Assembly (NCBI GenBank): GCA_036626215.1
Contig: JAZKSG010000004.1
Coordinates: 1 to 55,906, forward strand
Source of the DNA: JAZKSG01 sp036626215
Lineage (GTDB): Archaea; Thermoplasmatota; E2; DHVEG-1
DNA: 55,906 nt
Direction: 5' to 3'
Shown here: positions 8,630 through 17,630 of the stretch, in pieces
Numbering within the stretch: the first letter of the stretch is position 1
How the letters are laid out: every line of letters starts with the position of its first letter
Notes under the pieces: model-generated
Seen by the model: only the letters and a program-made list of their open reading frames with translations
Told to the model about the DNA's origin: nothing
The model's database searches: none
Translations under genes and position numbers: made by a program

Positions 8630-9190
8630 ATGTCAGCCGAAAAAATAATAGAAAAAATCAAAAAAGATTCTCAGCGAAAAACTCAGGAGATAATCAACGA
8701 TGCTGAACAACAAGCTGAAGAAATCAAACAAAAAGCTAAAGATGAAGCAAAAAAACAAGCAGAGCAGATAATATCCAACGGAGAAAAGAAGAGTAAAAAC
8801 ATTGAGAGAATCAACGAGTCAAAGGCAAATCAGGAAAACAAGAAAAAAATTCTGGATGCAAAAGAAGAAATTATAAACCAATGTTTCCAAAAAGCAAAAG
8901 AAAAACTCGCTGATTTAACTGAGGAAGAATACAAAAAAATAGTGAAAAGCTATATAGAAAACGGAAAAAAACAGCTTGATGACAACGCCAAAGCATGGAT
9001 TAGCAGAGATGTAGACAAAAAAATCGTTGAACAAGAAGACATAGAAGTAGAAAAAAAGATTGATGCCATCGGAGGAATAATTCTTAAATCAGCTGATGGA
9101 AAACTAACTTTGGACTACACTTTTGAAAACATATTACAACGAGACAAAGATAGACTCCGTGTAAAAATCGGTAAAAAACTTTTTTCCTAA
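8630..9190 (+). CDS. atpE: A-type ATP synthase subunit E
   Basis: This is the peripheral-stalk subunit that pairs with H and binds the catalytic head. It is 186 residues. The N-terminal ~90 residues form a charged coiled coil (QAEEIKQKAKDEAKKQAEQI), and the C-terminal domain carries the family-like GGIILKSADGKLTLDYTFENIL segment. Length is normal for AtpE. It lies 37 bases after atpK, within the operon. Confidence 0.94.
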   Translation: MSAEKIIEKIKKDSQRKTQEIINDAEQQAEEIKQKAKDEAKKQAEQIISNGEKKSKNIERINESKANQENKKKILDAKEEIINQCFQKAKEKLADLTEEEYKKIVKSYIENGKKQLDDNAKAWISRDVDKKIVEQEDIEVEKKIDAIGGIILKSADGKLTLDYTFENILQRDKDRLRVKIGKKLFS

Positions 9191-9215
9191 CAAAAAAAAG
9201 ATGTGATAAAAAAGT

Positions 9216-10352
9216 TTGATAAAGATGTTAGAAAACTTTCTGACTCTGGAGAACCCCTGGATCTGGGTTATAATAGCCGCTATTGCAACCATATCGATAG
9301 CGTTTGCCGCTAGAGTATTCTCTGCCTACTCAAAGTTTGTTTATCCAAATGCTAAATTAGAAGCGATAGGAAACCCCTGGTTAAAAGACAACAAAATTAA
9401 TGGTTTAGCTGAAAGTAAAAATCTCAACAGTTTCAAAGACAACGTCAACAACGTTAAAGATTACCATGTAGAAGGAGAAAACAGCTATCAGATACAGGAA
9501 TCACTTGATCAACATTTTTTGGAAACAGTTGAAATGATACGTAAAGACAGCCCTAAAAAAATGCAGAGTTTCTTTGACAACTACATGAGAAAATATGATT
9601 TCTATTTGATAAAAAAAACTTTGAAGCAAAAACTCAGAGGTTTATCTGTTGAAGAAAACATATTAGATAGAGCTTTGTTAAAAGAGACAGAGATGATACT
9701 TCGAAGACTGATAAACGCTGAAGACAAAGAACAAATATCAGAGGTTTTAAAGAGACACGATTTCAGAGAAGAAGTAATGGATGCAATAGAACAAGAAGAT
9801 ATAGATTTTTTAAAAATAGATGTCGAATTGGATAAACAAATGATGGATTTGCTGAGAAAAACAATGGTTCCATACAAATGCGAAAAAGGAAAAAAAAGAT
9901 TTGTAGACTATTACATTGATATAATTAATCTTAAAAATGTGTTAAGAGCTAAAGAAAACAATTTTGATTTGGAAACCATTGAGAATATGTTTATAGGTGA
10001 GGGACGAGAGATACGTTCCTGGAAATATAAAGAATTAGCGGAACAAGACTCCGTTTCGCAGATAATATCTAAGTTAGAAGGTACAATTTTTTATGAAGAA
10101 CTAAAAAATAGTATAGAGGAATATAACAAAAAAAATTCTGTGCAGCCTTTGACTTTGGCCCTTGATAGAACTTTGTTACAAATCGTTAAAGATATTTCTA
10201 CTGACAACTATACCACAATCGGTCCCACCATCAGATTCATTGTTTCTAAAGAATTTGAGATACGTAACCTAAAGGCAGTTGCTAAAGGAGTAGCTGAACA
10301 ATTTCCAAAAGATACAGTTAGTAGCAATGTTGTGACAGAGGTGAGTCCATGA
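9216..10352 (+). CDS. atpC: A-type ATP synthase subunit C
   Basis: Subunit C (V-ATPase subunit d type) caps the rotor ring and couples it to the central stalk. The 378-residue, largely helical protein begins with a hydrophobic segment (WVIIAAIATISIAFAARVF) and continues with the repeated helical units of this family. The TTG at 9216 is 8 bases from a GATGTGAT site (9200-9207); ATG at 9225 is the alternative and would remove three residues. The 3' end overlaps atpF by four bases (ATGA), a sign of translational coupling. The N-terminal helix is an odd feature for a subunit usually described as soluble. Confidence 0.93.
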   Translation: MIKMLENFLTLENPWIWVIIAAIATISIAFAARVFSAYSKFVYPNAKLEAIGNPWLKDNKINGLAESKNLNSFKDNVNNVKDYHVEGENSYQIQESLDQHFLETVEMIRKDSPKKMQSFFDNYMRKYDFYLIKKTLKQKLRGLSVEENILDRALLKETEMILRRLINAEDKEQISEVLKRHDFREEVMDAIEQEDIDFLKIDVELDKQMMDLLRKTMVPYKCEKGKKRFVDYYIDIINLKNVLRAKENNFDLETIENMFIGEGREIRSWKYKELAEQDSVSQIISKLEGTIFYEELKNSIEEYNKKNSVQPLTLALDRTLLQIVKDISTDNYTTIGPTIRFIVSKEFEIRNLKAVAKGVAEQFPKDTVSSNVVTEVSP

Positions 10353-10672
10353 AAAACATAGTTGGTCTATGTGACAGAGACACCGCTATAGGTTTAAAAC
10401 TAGCTGGAATAAAAAAAGTATATGTTCCCGAGGAAGACAACGTTAAAAAAACGTTCTATGAAATTGTAGATAACGAAGATGCAGGAGTCGTCTTTATAAA
10501 CGAAAAATATGCAGAAAGACTTGGTAAAGAGTTAAAAGAATACAGACTTAGAAATGATATACCAGTTGTTGTAGAAATTCCTGATAAAAAAGGATGGATG
10601 GAAGATCGTGTTGATTTTATATCTGATTTAACTAAAAAAGCAGTGGGGATAAGAATAGATAAAAAAGAATGA
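10349..10672 (+). CDS. atpF: A-type ATP synthase subunit F
   Basis: This is a central-stalk subunit with a small Rossmann-like fold. It has 107 residues and the family start VGLCDRDTAIGLKLAGIKKVY, followed by VVFINEKYAERL and PVVVEIPDKKG. Its start overlaps the end of atpC (ATGA), and atpA follows after 53 bases. Length and order are standard. Confidence 0.95.
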   Translation: MKNIVGLCDRDTAIGLKLAGIKKVYVPEEDNVKKTFYEIVDNEDAGVVFINEKYAERLGKELKEYRLRNDIPVVVEIPDKKGWMEDRVDFISDLTKKAVGIRIDKKE

Positions 10673-10725
10673 TCAAAAAAAGTTTTTATGACTAAGGATT
10701 AATTTATTGGAGGAATAAAATAAAA

Positions 10726-12510
10726 ATGGTAAAGGAAAGAAAAAAACAACAAGGTAAAATCGTTAGAATCTCCGGCCCTGTCGTAGAAGCAGATGGAATG
10801 CGAGGAGCCAAAATGGGTGACGTAGTCAGAGTAGGAGACGAACACCTTATAGGAGAAATAATAAGATTAGAACAAGATCATGCTATAATTCAGGTTTATG
10901 AAGATACAAGCGGATTAAAACCCGGTGAAAAAGTATACTCAACCGGTGAACCCTTATCAGTAACATTAGGCCCAGGTTTAGCTACCAACATCTACGATGG
11001 AATACAGAGACCGCTGCCGGATATAGACGAAAAAACAGGTGATTTTATAACACGAGGAGTAGAAGCAGATGCCATAGACCACGAAAAAAAATGGCATTTC
11101 AAACCCACCATAAATGAAGGGGAACAAGTAAAACCATGTAGCATTATAGGAGAAGTTGAAGAAACCTCTATTATAACACATAAAATAATGATTCCACATG
11201 GAGTAGAAGGAAAAATAACCGACATAGTTGAAGAAGGGGAATACACCGTTGAGGAAGATATTGCTACAGTTGAAACTGAAGATGGCGAAAGAAAAATCCA
11301 GATGCTGCAAAAATGGCCTGTTCGTAAACCTCGCCCTATATCCGAAAAATTTGATCCCACCATGCCATTAATAACCGGTCAAAGAGTTATCGACACTTTT
11401 TTCCCAGTTGCAAAAGGTGGAACCGCCGCTATACCCGGTGGTTTTGGAACGGGAAAAACCGTTTCCCTTCATCAACTTGCTAAATGGAGCGACGCACAAG
11501 TAGTAGTATATGTTGGTTGTGGTGAACGTGGTAATGAAATGACTGATGTTTTACGTGAATTCCCTGAGTTAGAGGATCCTCATTCCGGTGAGCCTCTTAT
11601 GAATCGTACTGTTTTGATAGCTAATACCTCTAATATGCCTGTTGCCGCTCGAGACGCCAGCGTCTATACAGGTATCACTATCGCCGAATATTATAGAGAT
11701 ATGGGATATGATGTAGCTTTGATGGCTGATAGTACAAGTCGACTCGCTGAAGCTATGCGTGAAATCTCTGGTAGATTAGAGGAGATGCCTGGTGAAGAAG
11801 GATATCCTGCTTATCTTGCTTCTCGTCTCGCAGAGTTCTATGAAAGAGCGGGACGTGTCCGTATTTTTAGTAGTGAAGACAGAGAGGGAAGCGTCTCAGT
11901 TATGGGTGCAGTTTCTCCACCTGGAGGAGATTTTTCAGAACCAGTTGCACAAAACACCCTAAGGATTGTTAAAGTGTTTTGGGCTCTTGATTCAGATTTA
12001 GCCAACAAGAGACATTTTCCATCTGTTAATTGGCTGAAATCTTATTCTCTTCATTTTGAAGAAGTAAGTGATTGGTGGCATGAAAAAGTTGGAGAAAACT
12101 GGATGGAATATAGAAACAAAGCGATGGCTATTCTCCAAAAAGAATCTGATCTTCAGGAAATCGTTAAACTGGTTGGTCCAGATGCTCTGCCACCTAAAGA
12201 AAGAGCTACTTTGGAGAGTGCACGTATAATCCGTGAGGATTTCTTACAGCAGAATGCCTTCCATGATGTTGATACATATTGTCCAAGTGAGAAACAATAT
12301 GAGATGCTACGCCTAATTCTAAAGTTTTCAGGTCGTATAAAGGATGCAGTGGATAAACATGTACATATAGATGACATCGTTAGTATGAAATCTATGCGGG
12401 AGTTGTCTCGTATGCCTACTGTTTCTAATGAAAAATTTAAGGATCAGTTTAAAGAGATAGAAGAGAAAATAGATGAAGAAATCGACTCCCTCGTTCAGGA
12501 GGTGCAATAA
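10726..12510 (+). CDS. atpA: A-type ATP synthase catalytic subunit A
   Basis: This is the ATP-hydrolysing or ATP-synthesising subunit of the A1 head. It is 594 residues, with the beta-barrel, the long insertion typical of A subunits and the nucleotide-binding domain. The P-loop at 238-245 reads GGFGTGKT, where most A subunits read GPFGSGKT. Other motifs are normal (VYVGCGERGNEMTDVL, ALMADSTSRLAEAMREISGRL, MGAVSPPGGDFSEPV). A TTGGAGGAATAA ribosome site precedes the ATG. It is followed directly by atpB. Confidence 0.97.
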   Translation: MVKERKKQQGKIVRISGPVVEADGMRGAKMGDVVRVGDEHLIGEIIRLEQDHAIIQVYEDTSGLKPGEKVYSTGEPLSVTLGPGLATNIYDGIQRPLPDIDEKTGDFITRGVEADAIDHEKKWHFKPTINEGEQVKPCSIIGEVEETSIITHKIMIPHGVEGKITDIVEEGEYTVEEDIATVETEDGERKIQMLQKWPVRKPRPISEKFDPTMPLITGQRVIDTFFPVAKGGTAAIPGGFGTGKTVSLHQLAKWSDAQVVVYVGCGERGNEMTDVLREFPELEDPHSGEPLMNRTVLIANTSNMPVAARDASVYTGITIAEYYRDMGYDVALMADSTSRLAEAMREISGRLEEMPGEEGYPAYLASRLAEFYERAGRVRIFSSEDREGSVSVMGAVSPPGGDFSEPVAQNTLRIVKVFWALDSDLANKRHFPSVNWLKSYSLHFEEVSDWWHEKVGENWMEYRNKAMAILQKESDLQEIVKLVGPDALPPKERATLESARIIREDFLQQNAFHDVDTYCPSEKQYEMLRLILKFSGRIKDAVDKHVHIDDIVSMKSMRELSRMPTVSNEKFKDQFKEIEEKIDEEIDSLVQEVQ

Positions 12511-12514
12511 CACT

Positions 12515-14038
12515 ATGGGTGAAAACGTTGAATATACTACGGTTTCAGAGGTATCTGGTCCATTGATGATTGTAGAAGACGTTAAAGATGTAGCTTATGA
12601 TGAAGTTGTGAAAATACGTACTGTAGATGGAGAAGAAAGAACCGGTCAAGTTTTAGAGGCCTTTCTGGATAAAGCAGTGGTACAGGTATTTGAAGGAACC
12701 AAAGGTTTAGAGACTGATCAAACCTCTGTTCGATTTATAGGGGAAACTATGAAGCTTGGTGTCTCAGAGGAGATGTTAGGTCGTGTTTTTGATGGAACAG
12801 GTAACCCTATTGATGATGCTCCACCGATTATACCTGAGGATCGTCGGGATATACATGGTGCACCGATAAATCCTTATTCTAGAGAATATCCACGTGAGTT
12901 TATACAAACAGGTGTATCCACGATTGATGGTTTGAATACCCTGGTGAGAGGTCAGAAACTACCTATTTTTTCTGGTGCAGGTTTACCTCATAATCAGCTT
13001 GCAGCGCAGATAGCTCGTCAAGCCGAGGTACTAGGTGAAGAAGAAGAGTTCGCTGTGGTTTTCTGTGCTATGGGTATAACCGCTGAGGAGGCTAATCTTT
13101 TTATCCGTGATTTTGAAAACACTGGAGCCTTAGAACGAACAGTTATGTTTCTCAACCTGGCTGATGACCCTACTATTGAACGGATTCTTCTACCTCGTAT
13201 GGCTTTGACCTGCGCTGAATACTTAGCTTTTGATCTCAACATGCAGGTGTTAGTAATCCTAACTGATCTAACCAACTATGCAGAAGCATTGCGGGAGATA
13301 GCAGCTGCCCGTGAAGAAGTCCCAGGGCGTAGAGGATACCCTGGTTATATGTATACAGATCTTGCATCTATATATGAAAGAGCGGGGCGTATTAAAGACA
13401 AAAAAGGGACCATCACACAGATACCTATGCTTACTATGCCAGATGACGACATCACACATCCTATACCTGATTTAACTGGTTATATTACCGAAGGGCAGAT
13501 TGTTCTTGAAAGAGGTTTAAACAAAAAAGGTGTCTATCCACCTATAGCTGTTTTACCATGTCTGTCACGTCTGATGGATAGAGGTATAGGGGAAAAAAGG
13601 ACACGTGAAGACCATGCAGATGTAGCCAACCAGCTTTATGCTGCATATGCCGAAGGAAACGAGTTACGGGATCTGGTAGCTATTGTTGGTGAAGAAGCAC
13701 TTTCTGAACGAGATCGAAAATTTTTACAATTTGCAGATGAATTCGAAGAAAAATTTGTCGCCCAAGGTAAAAACGAAGATAGAACTATAGCAGAAACATT
13801 AGATCTCGGATGGGAACTGTTTACAATTCTACCTAAAAACGAACTTAAAAAAATTGATGACAAATACATTAAAAAATATTACCCTCAGGATAAAACAGAA
13901 GAGAGAAACTCAGGAAAAAACAAAGAAAAAAGTGAAGACAAGGAATCAGAGGAAAAAGAAAAAACAGATGAAACTAGGAAAGAAATAGAGGCTGATGAAG
14001 AAAAACCCAAAGAAGAGACAGAGAAGGAAGAAGAATAG
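12515..14038 (+). CDS. atpB: A-type ATP synthase regulatory subunit B, with long acidic tail
   Basis: This is the non-catalytic nucleotide-binding subunit of the A1 head. The core is normal: LGRVFDGTGNPID, QKLPIFSGAGLPHNQLAAQI instead of a true P-loop, PGRRGYPGYMYTDLASIYERAG and TQIPMLTMPDDDITHPIPDLTGY. ATG 12515 is chosen because AGGAGGTG (12497-12504) lies 10 bases upstream; an in-frame ATG at 12473 would lie inside atpA. The protein is 507 residues, because about 50 Lys/Glu-rich residues follow the normal end of the family near KKYYP. That tail looks disordered. Confidence 0.97.
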   Translation: MGENVEYTTVSEVSGPLMIVEDVKDVAYDEVVKIRTVDGEERTGQVLEAFLDKAVVQVFEGTKGLETDQTSVRFIGETMKLGVSEEMLGRVFDGTGNPIDDAPPIIPEDRRDIHGAPINPYSREYPREFIQTGVSTIDGLNTLVRGQKLPIFSGAGLPHNQLAAQIARQAEVLGEEEEFAVVFCAMGITAEEANLFIRDFENTGALERTVMFLNLADDPTIERILLPRMALTCAEYLAFDLNMQVLVILTDLTNYAEALREIAAAREEVPGRRGYPGYMYTDLASIYERAGRIKDKKGTITQIPMLTMPDDDITHPIPDLTGYITEGQIVLERGLNKKGVYPPIAVLPCLSRLMDRGIGEKRTREDHADVANQLYAAYAEGNELRDLVAIVGEEALSERDRKFLQFADEFEEKFVAQGKNEDRTIAETLDLGWELFTILPKNELKKIDDKYIKKYYPQDKTEERNSGKNKEKSEDKESEEKEKTDETRKEIEADEEKPKEETEKEEE

Positions 14039-14065
14039 AAATACAGTAGGAAGGTTTGAGAAATC

Positions 14066-14707
14066 ATGGCGGAGGAAAGAATTGAAGGTGTAAACCCTAC
14101 ACGGATGGAGCTACTGCAGATACGTAAAAGAATAAAGTTAGCTGATAAAGGTCATGAACTCCTTGAAGAAAAAAGAGATGCACTTGTAGAAAGATTTTTT
14201 AAAATAATTGATCAGAGAAAAGAGCTAAAAAAGGAGATAGATGAAAAATTCGATCAAGCCTTTCAATCACTTCTACAGACAGAGATGCTCATGGGTGAAC
14301 ACAGAGTAGAAGAAATCGCGGATATAATGCAAGCTGTTGGAAAGGTAGATTTCGAGACAGAAAACGTGATGGGTGTAAAAATACCGTCTATGATCTACGA
14401 AAAAGAGGAAGAAAAAGAGAAATCAATGATGTATGATTTTATGGATACTTGCGCTGAGTTCGACAAAGCACAACAACGTTTCAAAGAAATAGTTTCAAAA
14501 CTTATTGAACTCGCTGATCTCGAAGGGGGAATCAACGCCTTAGCTGGAGAGATAGAAAAAACTAAGAGAAGAGTAAATGTGTTAGAAAACAATCTCATAC
14601 CTAAATTAGAAAACACTCGCAACTATATAGAAATGCAGCTTGAAGAAAGAGAAAGAGAGGATTTCCTTAGACGTAAGCGAATAAAAGCATTAATGGAAGA
14701 AGAATAA
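14066..14707 (+). CDS. atpD: A-type ATP synthase subunit D
   Basis: Subunit D is the long antiparallel coiled coil that forms the central rotor shaft. The 213-residue protein has the conserved N-terminal NPTRMELLQIRKRIKLADKG and the C-terminal TKRRVNVLENNLIPKLENT block. It starts 27 bases after atpB, and a GGAAGGTTTGAG site precedes the ATG. It is the last of the standard ATPase genes here. Confidence 0.97.
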   Translation: MAEERIEGVNPTRMELLQIRKRIKLADKGHELLEEKRDALVERFFKIIDQRKELKKEIDEKFDQAFQSLLQTEMLMGEHRVEEIADIMQAVGKVDFETENVMGVKIPSMIYEKEEEKEKSMMYDFMDTCAEFDKAQQRFKEIVSKLIELADLEGGINALAGEIEKTKRRVNVLENNLIPKLENTRNYIEMQLEEREREDFLRRKRIKALMEEE

Positions 14708-14713
14708 AAAAAT

Positions 14714-14869
14714 ATGGGTAAAATTGAGGAAGACCCCATACTGGGGCGTTTTTTTGACACAGCAGAAAAAAAAGCAAAATGGTTAGTTCGTTTCAAAATA
14801 GGTTTTATATTATGGATTATTTTCATGATAATAGGTTTTTTATCATTTTTAATCTGGTATCTATTCTAA
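14714..14869 (+). CDS. 51-residue membrane protein at the end of the ATPase operon
   Basis: A small ORF starts 6 bases after the atpD stop. The product has a soluble N-terminus (MGKIEEDPILGRFFDTAEKK) and one hydrophobic segment (about 29-50) with several Trp/Phe residues. Its tight spacing and the lack of a separate promoter put it in the ATPase transcript, although no strong Shine-Dalgarno site is visible (the atpD end GAAGAAGAATAA may serve). I do not recognise a family. By position it could assist ATPase assembly, but that is inference. Confidence 0.6.
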   Translation: MGKIEEDPILGRFFDTAEKKAKWLVRFKIGFILWIIFMIIGFLSFLIWYLF

Positions 14870-14909
14870 AAAAAAAAGAAAAAAAAGATTTTTTTTGATT
14901 TAACTCTGT

Positions 14910-15329
14910 TTAAACATCTTTTCCTATATCCCAGATAGCTTTTATAGCTAGGATAGCAACAGCTGGTGCTACAAATAGAGACAAACTGAAAGATATACTT
15001 TGTAGCAATGATCCAAGATAGGGTTTCAAGGTTACCCCTCTAAATACGCTGTACATCACAAGTAGGACGATACCTGCAGATAGAAAACCAGGTACTTCTT
15101 CCCGAGTTACAGTTCCTTTTCCAAAGATAGTTATAAAACCTACAATAGCACCAATAATAGCTAACAGCCAAGCTACTATTCCGCCTGTGTCTGTACCGAA
15201 GAATGGATTTAGATCAGCTACCTCCAAAGTGTAGGTTTGATATAACCCTATAAGGAGCGATATTACTATTCCAACCAAAAAAGCCATGCTCCCTAATTGT
15301 ATCATTATATTTTCTTCTTTCTCAACCAT
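14910..15329 (-). CDS. Four-helix membrane protein, paralog of 27928-28347
   Basis: This unknown membrane protein has about 139 residues and four hydrophobic segments. The C-terminus (SLFVAPAVAILAIKAIWDIGK) closely matches that of the protein at 27928-28347 (AVFVAPAAGLLAIRAIWDAGK). Both also share a GKGTVTREEVPGFL / GNIDRDRVPTFL loop, so they are paralogs. ATG 15329 is chosen because GGGAGG lies 7 bases upstream; an ORF extension to 15353 would contain this site. It is a stand-alone minus-strand gene convergent with the ATPase operon and divergent from LonB. The function is unknown. Confidence 0.88.
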   Translation of the reverse strand: MVEKEENIMIQLGSMAFLVGIVISLLIGLYQTYTLEVADLNPFFGTDTGGIVAWLLAIIGAIVGFITIFGKGTVTREEVPGFLSAGIVLLVMYSVFRGVTLKPYLGSLLQSISFSLSLFVAPAVAILAIKAIWDIGKDV

Positions 15330-15469
15330 TTTTTTCCTCCCTTTTTCTTCCAAAAATGTTTCTGTGTTTATAAACCTTCGTAAAACACAAGTTTTTTTAA
15401 AGAAAAAGATTGATATAGAAGTTATAGTTTCAAAGAAAAATGAAAAAATTCTTTGTAGAGTGTTGAACT

Positions 15470-17563
15470 GTGGGAAATAAAAAATTACATGACTTAGTTG
15501 ACAAAATCATAGCGGATAACCAAGGATCTGGAAAAAAAGAAGATGAAGAATCGGAAGAATTGGGTCCTGTAGATGAATGGATAAAAGATCAAGATTTTGA
15601 AACCACTGCAGATATAGAGATTCCTGACCTTCTACTTGATCAGGTTATTGGGCAGGATAAATCTGTAGACGTAGTAAAAAAAGCAGCTGAACAAAAAAGA
15701 CATGTCATGCTTATTGGTGACCCTGGAACAGGTAAATCTATGGTGGCTAGAGCGATGACTTCTTTCCTTCCTAAAGAGGAACTTGAAGATATCATTGCGT
15801 ATCCTAATAATGAAGATTCTAATACTCCTAGAATCCGCGTTGTTCCTGGCGGTAAAGCAAAACATATTGTTAAAACACAAAAGAAACAGGAGAAAAAAAA
15901 GAAGGAACAACAGAGTAGCATGGTTACCATGGTTGCTGTTATGATAATTGCTCTATCGGTTATAGGAGCATTTTATCCAGTTTTAACTGGTGGAAGTTTT
16001 GATGATGCTCATCCAGAATGGGCTCTTTTTGGTTTTATCGCTGCTTTTATGATATTTCTTATTTTTTCCCGTGGCTCGTTTATGCGTGGAAATAAGATGC
16101 ATAATGTCCCAAAGATTCTGGTTGCTCATGATAAAGACGATATGCCTCCTTTTATAGAGGCTACAGCCGCTCATTCAGGGGCTTTATTAGGAGATGTACG
16201 TCATGATCCGTTTCAATCTGCAGGTCTTGAAACACCACCTCATCAGCTTGTAGAAGCGGGAGCAATACATCGTGCTCATAAAGGAGTATTATACATTGAT
16301 GAGATCAATACATTGAGTTTACCTTCTCAACAACATCTTTTAACGGCTTTACAGGAGAAAAAGTTTCAGATAACTGGACAGTCTGAACGTAGTTTTGGTG
16401 CAATGGTTAAAACTGAGCCAGTTCCATGTGACTTTATTTTGGTTTCAGCAGGTAATCTTGATGCATTAAAAGGTATGCATCCTGCTCTTCGATCTCGTAT
16501 CAGAGGTTATGGTTATGAAGTTTATTTGAATAGTAGTATGGATGACAACCATGACAATAGAGAGAAACTAATCCGTTTTGTAGCACAAGAAGTTAATAAA
16601 GACGGAAAAATCCCCCATTTAAATAAAGAGGCTGTTGCTCAGATTATTCATGAGGACAGGAGACGTGCTGGTCGTAAAGGCAAACTTTCTTTGAGATTAC
16701 GTGAACTGGGTGGATTGATTCGTTCCGCTGGAGATTTAGCTTTTGAACAAGGGAGTTCAATAGTAACTAAAGAACATGTTTTAGAGGCAAAGAAAGCAGC
16801 TAAATCTTTAGAGCAACAGGTAGTTGATCGTGCTATAGAGAGACGTAAAGGATATCGTTCTTTTAAAACAGAAGGTGAAGAGATAGGGCTTGTGAACGGT
16901 TTAGCAGTTCATTCAGCCGATCCATCAATGAGTGAATTCAGTGGTCTTGTTTTACCTATTGTCGCTGAGGTAACACCTGCTGGTTCACAGTCAGAAGGAA
17001 AAGTTATAGCTACAGGTAAACTAGGTGAAATCGCTAAAGAATCCGTTCTAAATATTTCTGCTATAATCAAAAAATATATGGGTAAAGATATCTCTAATCA
17101 CGATATCCATATACAGTTTATAGGTACATATGAAGGAGTAGAAGGCGACTCCGCTAGTCTGTCTGTTATCACCTCGGTTATTTCAGCTATGGAAAACGTA
17201 GCTGTGAAACAGGATATAGCTATGACCGGTTCGTTAAGTATAAGAGGAACCGTACTACCAATCGGTGGAGCAACAGCTAAAGTCGAGGCAGCAGCCGAAG
17301 CAGGGATAAAGAAAGTTTTAGTCCCCAAAGCCAATCTCAAAGATGTGATGATAGAAGATAAATACAAAGATAAAGTAGAGGTCATCCCAGTTGAAACCCT
17401 TACAGATGTAGTAGAACATGCTTTTGCTGAACCCGGTAAGAGTACATTGGTCAAAAAGTTCAAAAAGATGAAACCATTGAATGTATCTGGTAAGGTAGAC
17501 TTAGAATCAGAAGAAGAGATGGAATCAGAAAAAGATTTCAGAAAAGGAAAAACCGAAAAATAA
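15470..17563 (+). CDS. lonB: Archaeal membrane-anchored Lon protease
   Basis: This is an ATP-dependent quality-control protease of the LonB type. The AAA+ module shows Walker A (GDPGTGKS). Two membrane helices are inserted between Walker A and Walker B (MVTMVAVMIIALSVIGAF and ALFGFIAAFMIFLIF), which anchors the protease in the membrane. The S16 protease domain has the Ser561-Lys604 dyad (EGDSASLS and GATAKVE), 43 residues apart as in other Lon proteases. The start is GTG 15470, as no nearby ATG is in frame. A TATA-like GTTTATAAACC lies near 15365. Length (697) is slightly above the usual ~640-660 because of a charged C-terminal tail. Confidence 0.96.
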   Translation: MGNKKLHDLVDKIIADNQGSGKKEDEESEELGPVDEWIKDQDFETTADIEIPDLLLDQVIGQDKSVDVVKKAAEQKRHVMLIGDPGTGKSMVARAMTSFLPKEELEDIIAYPNNEDSNTPRIRVVPGGKAKHIVKTQKKQEKKKKEQQSSMVTMVAVMIIALSVIGAFYPVLTGGSFDDAHPEWALFGFIAAFMIFLIFSRGSFMRGNKMHNVPKILVAHDKDDMPPFIEATAAHSGALLGDVRHDPFQSAGLETPPHQLVEAGAIHRAHKGVLYIDEINTLSLPSQQHLLTALQEKKFQITGQSERSFGAMVKTEPVPCDFILVSAGNLDALKGMHPALRSRIRGYGYEVYLNSSMDDNHDNREKLIRFVAQEVNKDGKIPHLNKEAVAQIIHEDRRRAGRKGKLSLRLRELGGLIRSAGDLAFEQGSSIVTKEHVLEAKKAAKSLEQQVVDRAIERRKGYRSFKTEGEEIGLVNGLAVHSADPSMSEFSGLVLPIVAEVTPAGSQSEGKVIATGKLGEIAKESVLNISAIIKKYMGKDISNHDIHIQFIGTYEGVEGDSASLSVITSVISAMENVAVKQDIAMTGSLSIRGTVLPIGGATAKVEAAAEAGIKKVLVPKANLKDVMIEDKYKDKVEVIPVETLTDVVEHAFAEPGKSTLVKKFKKMKPLNVSGKVDLESEEEMESEKDFRKGKTEK

Positions 17564-17630
17564 AAAACATTTTTTTATCATTTATTTTTTTTTTACAAAA
17601 AAAGACAAAATATGGGGAGGTTTGATATAG

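Noticed and set aside
12473..12514. A longer atpB start at ATG 12473
   Set aside because: It lies inside atpA and ahead of the strong AGGAGGTG site, which clearly serves ATG 12515.
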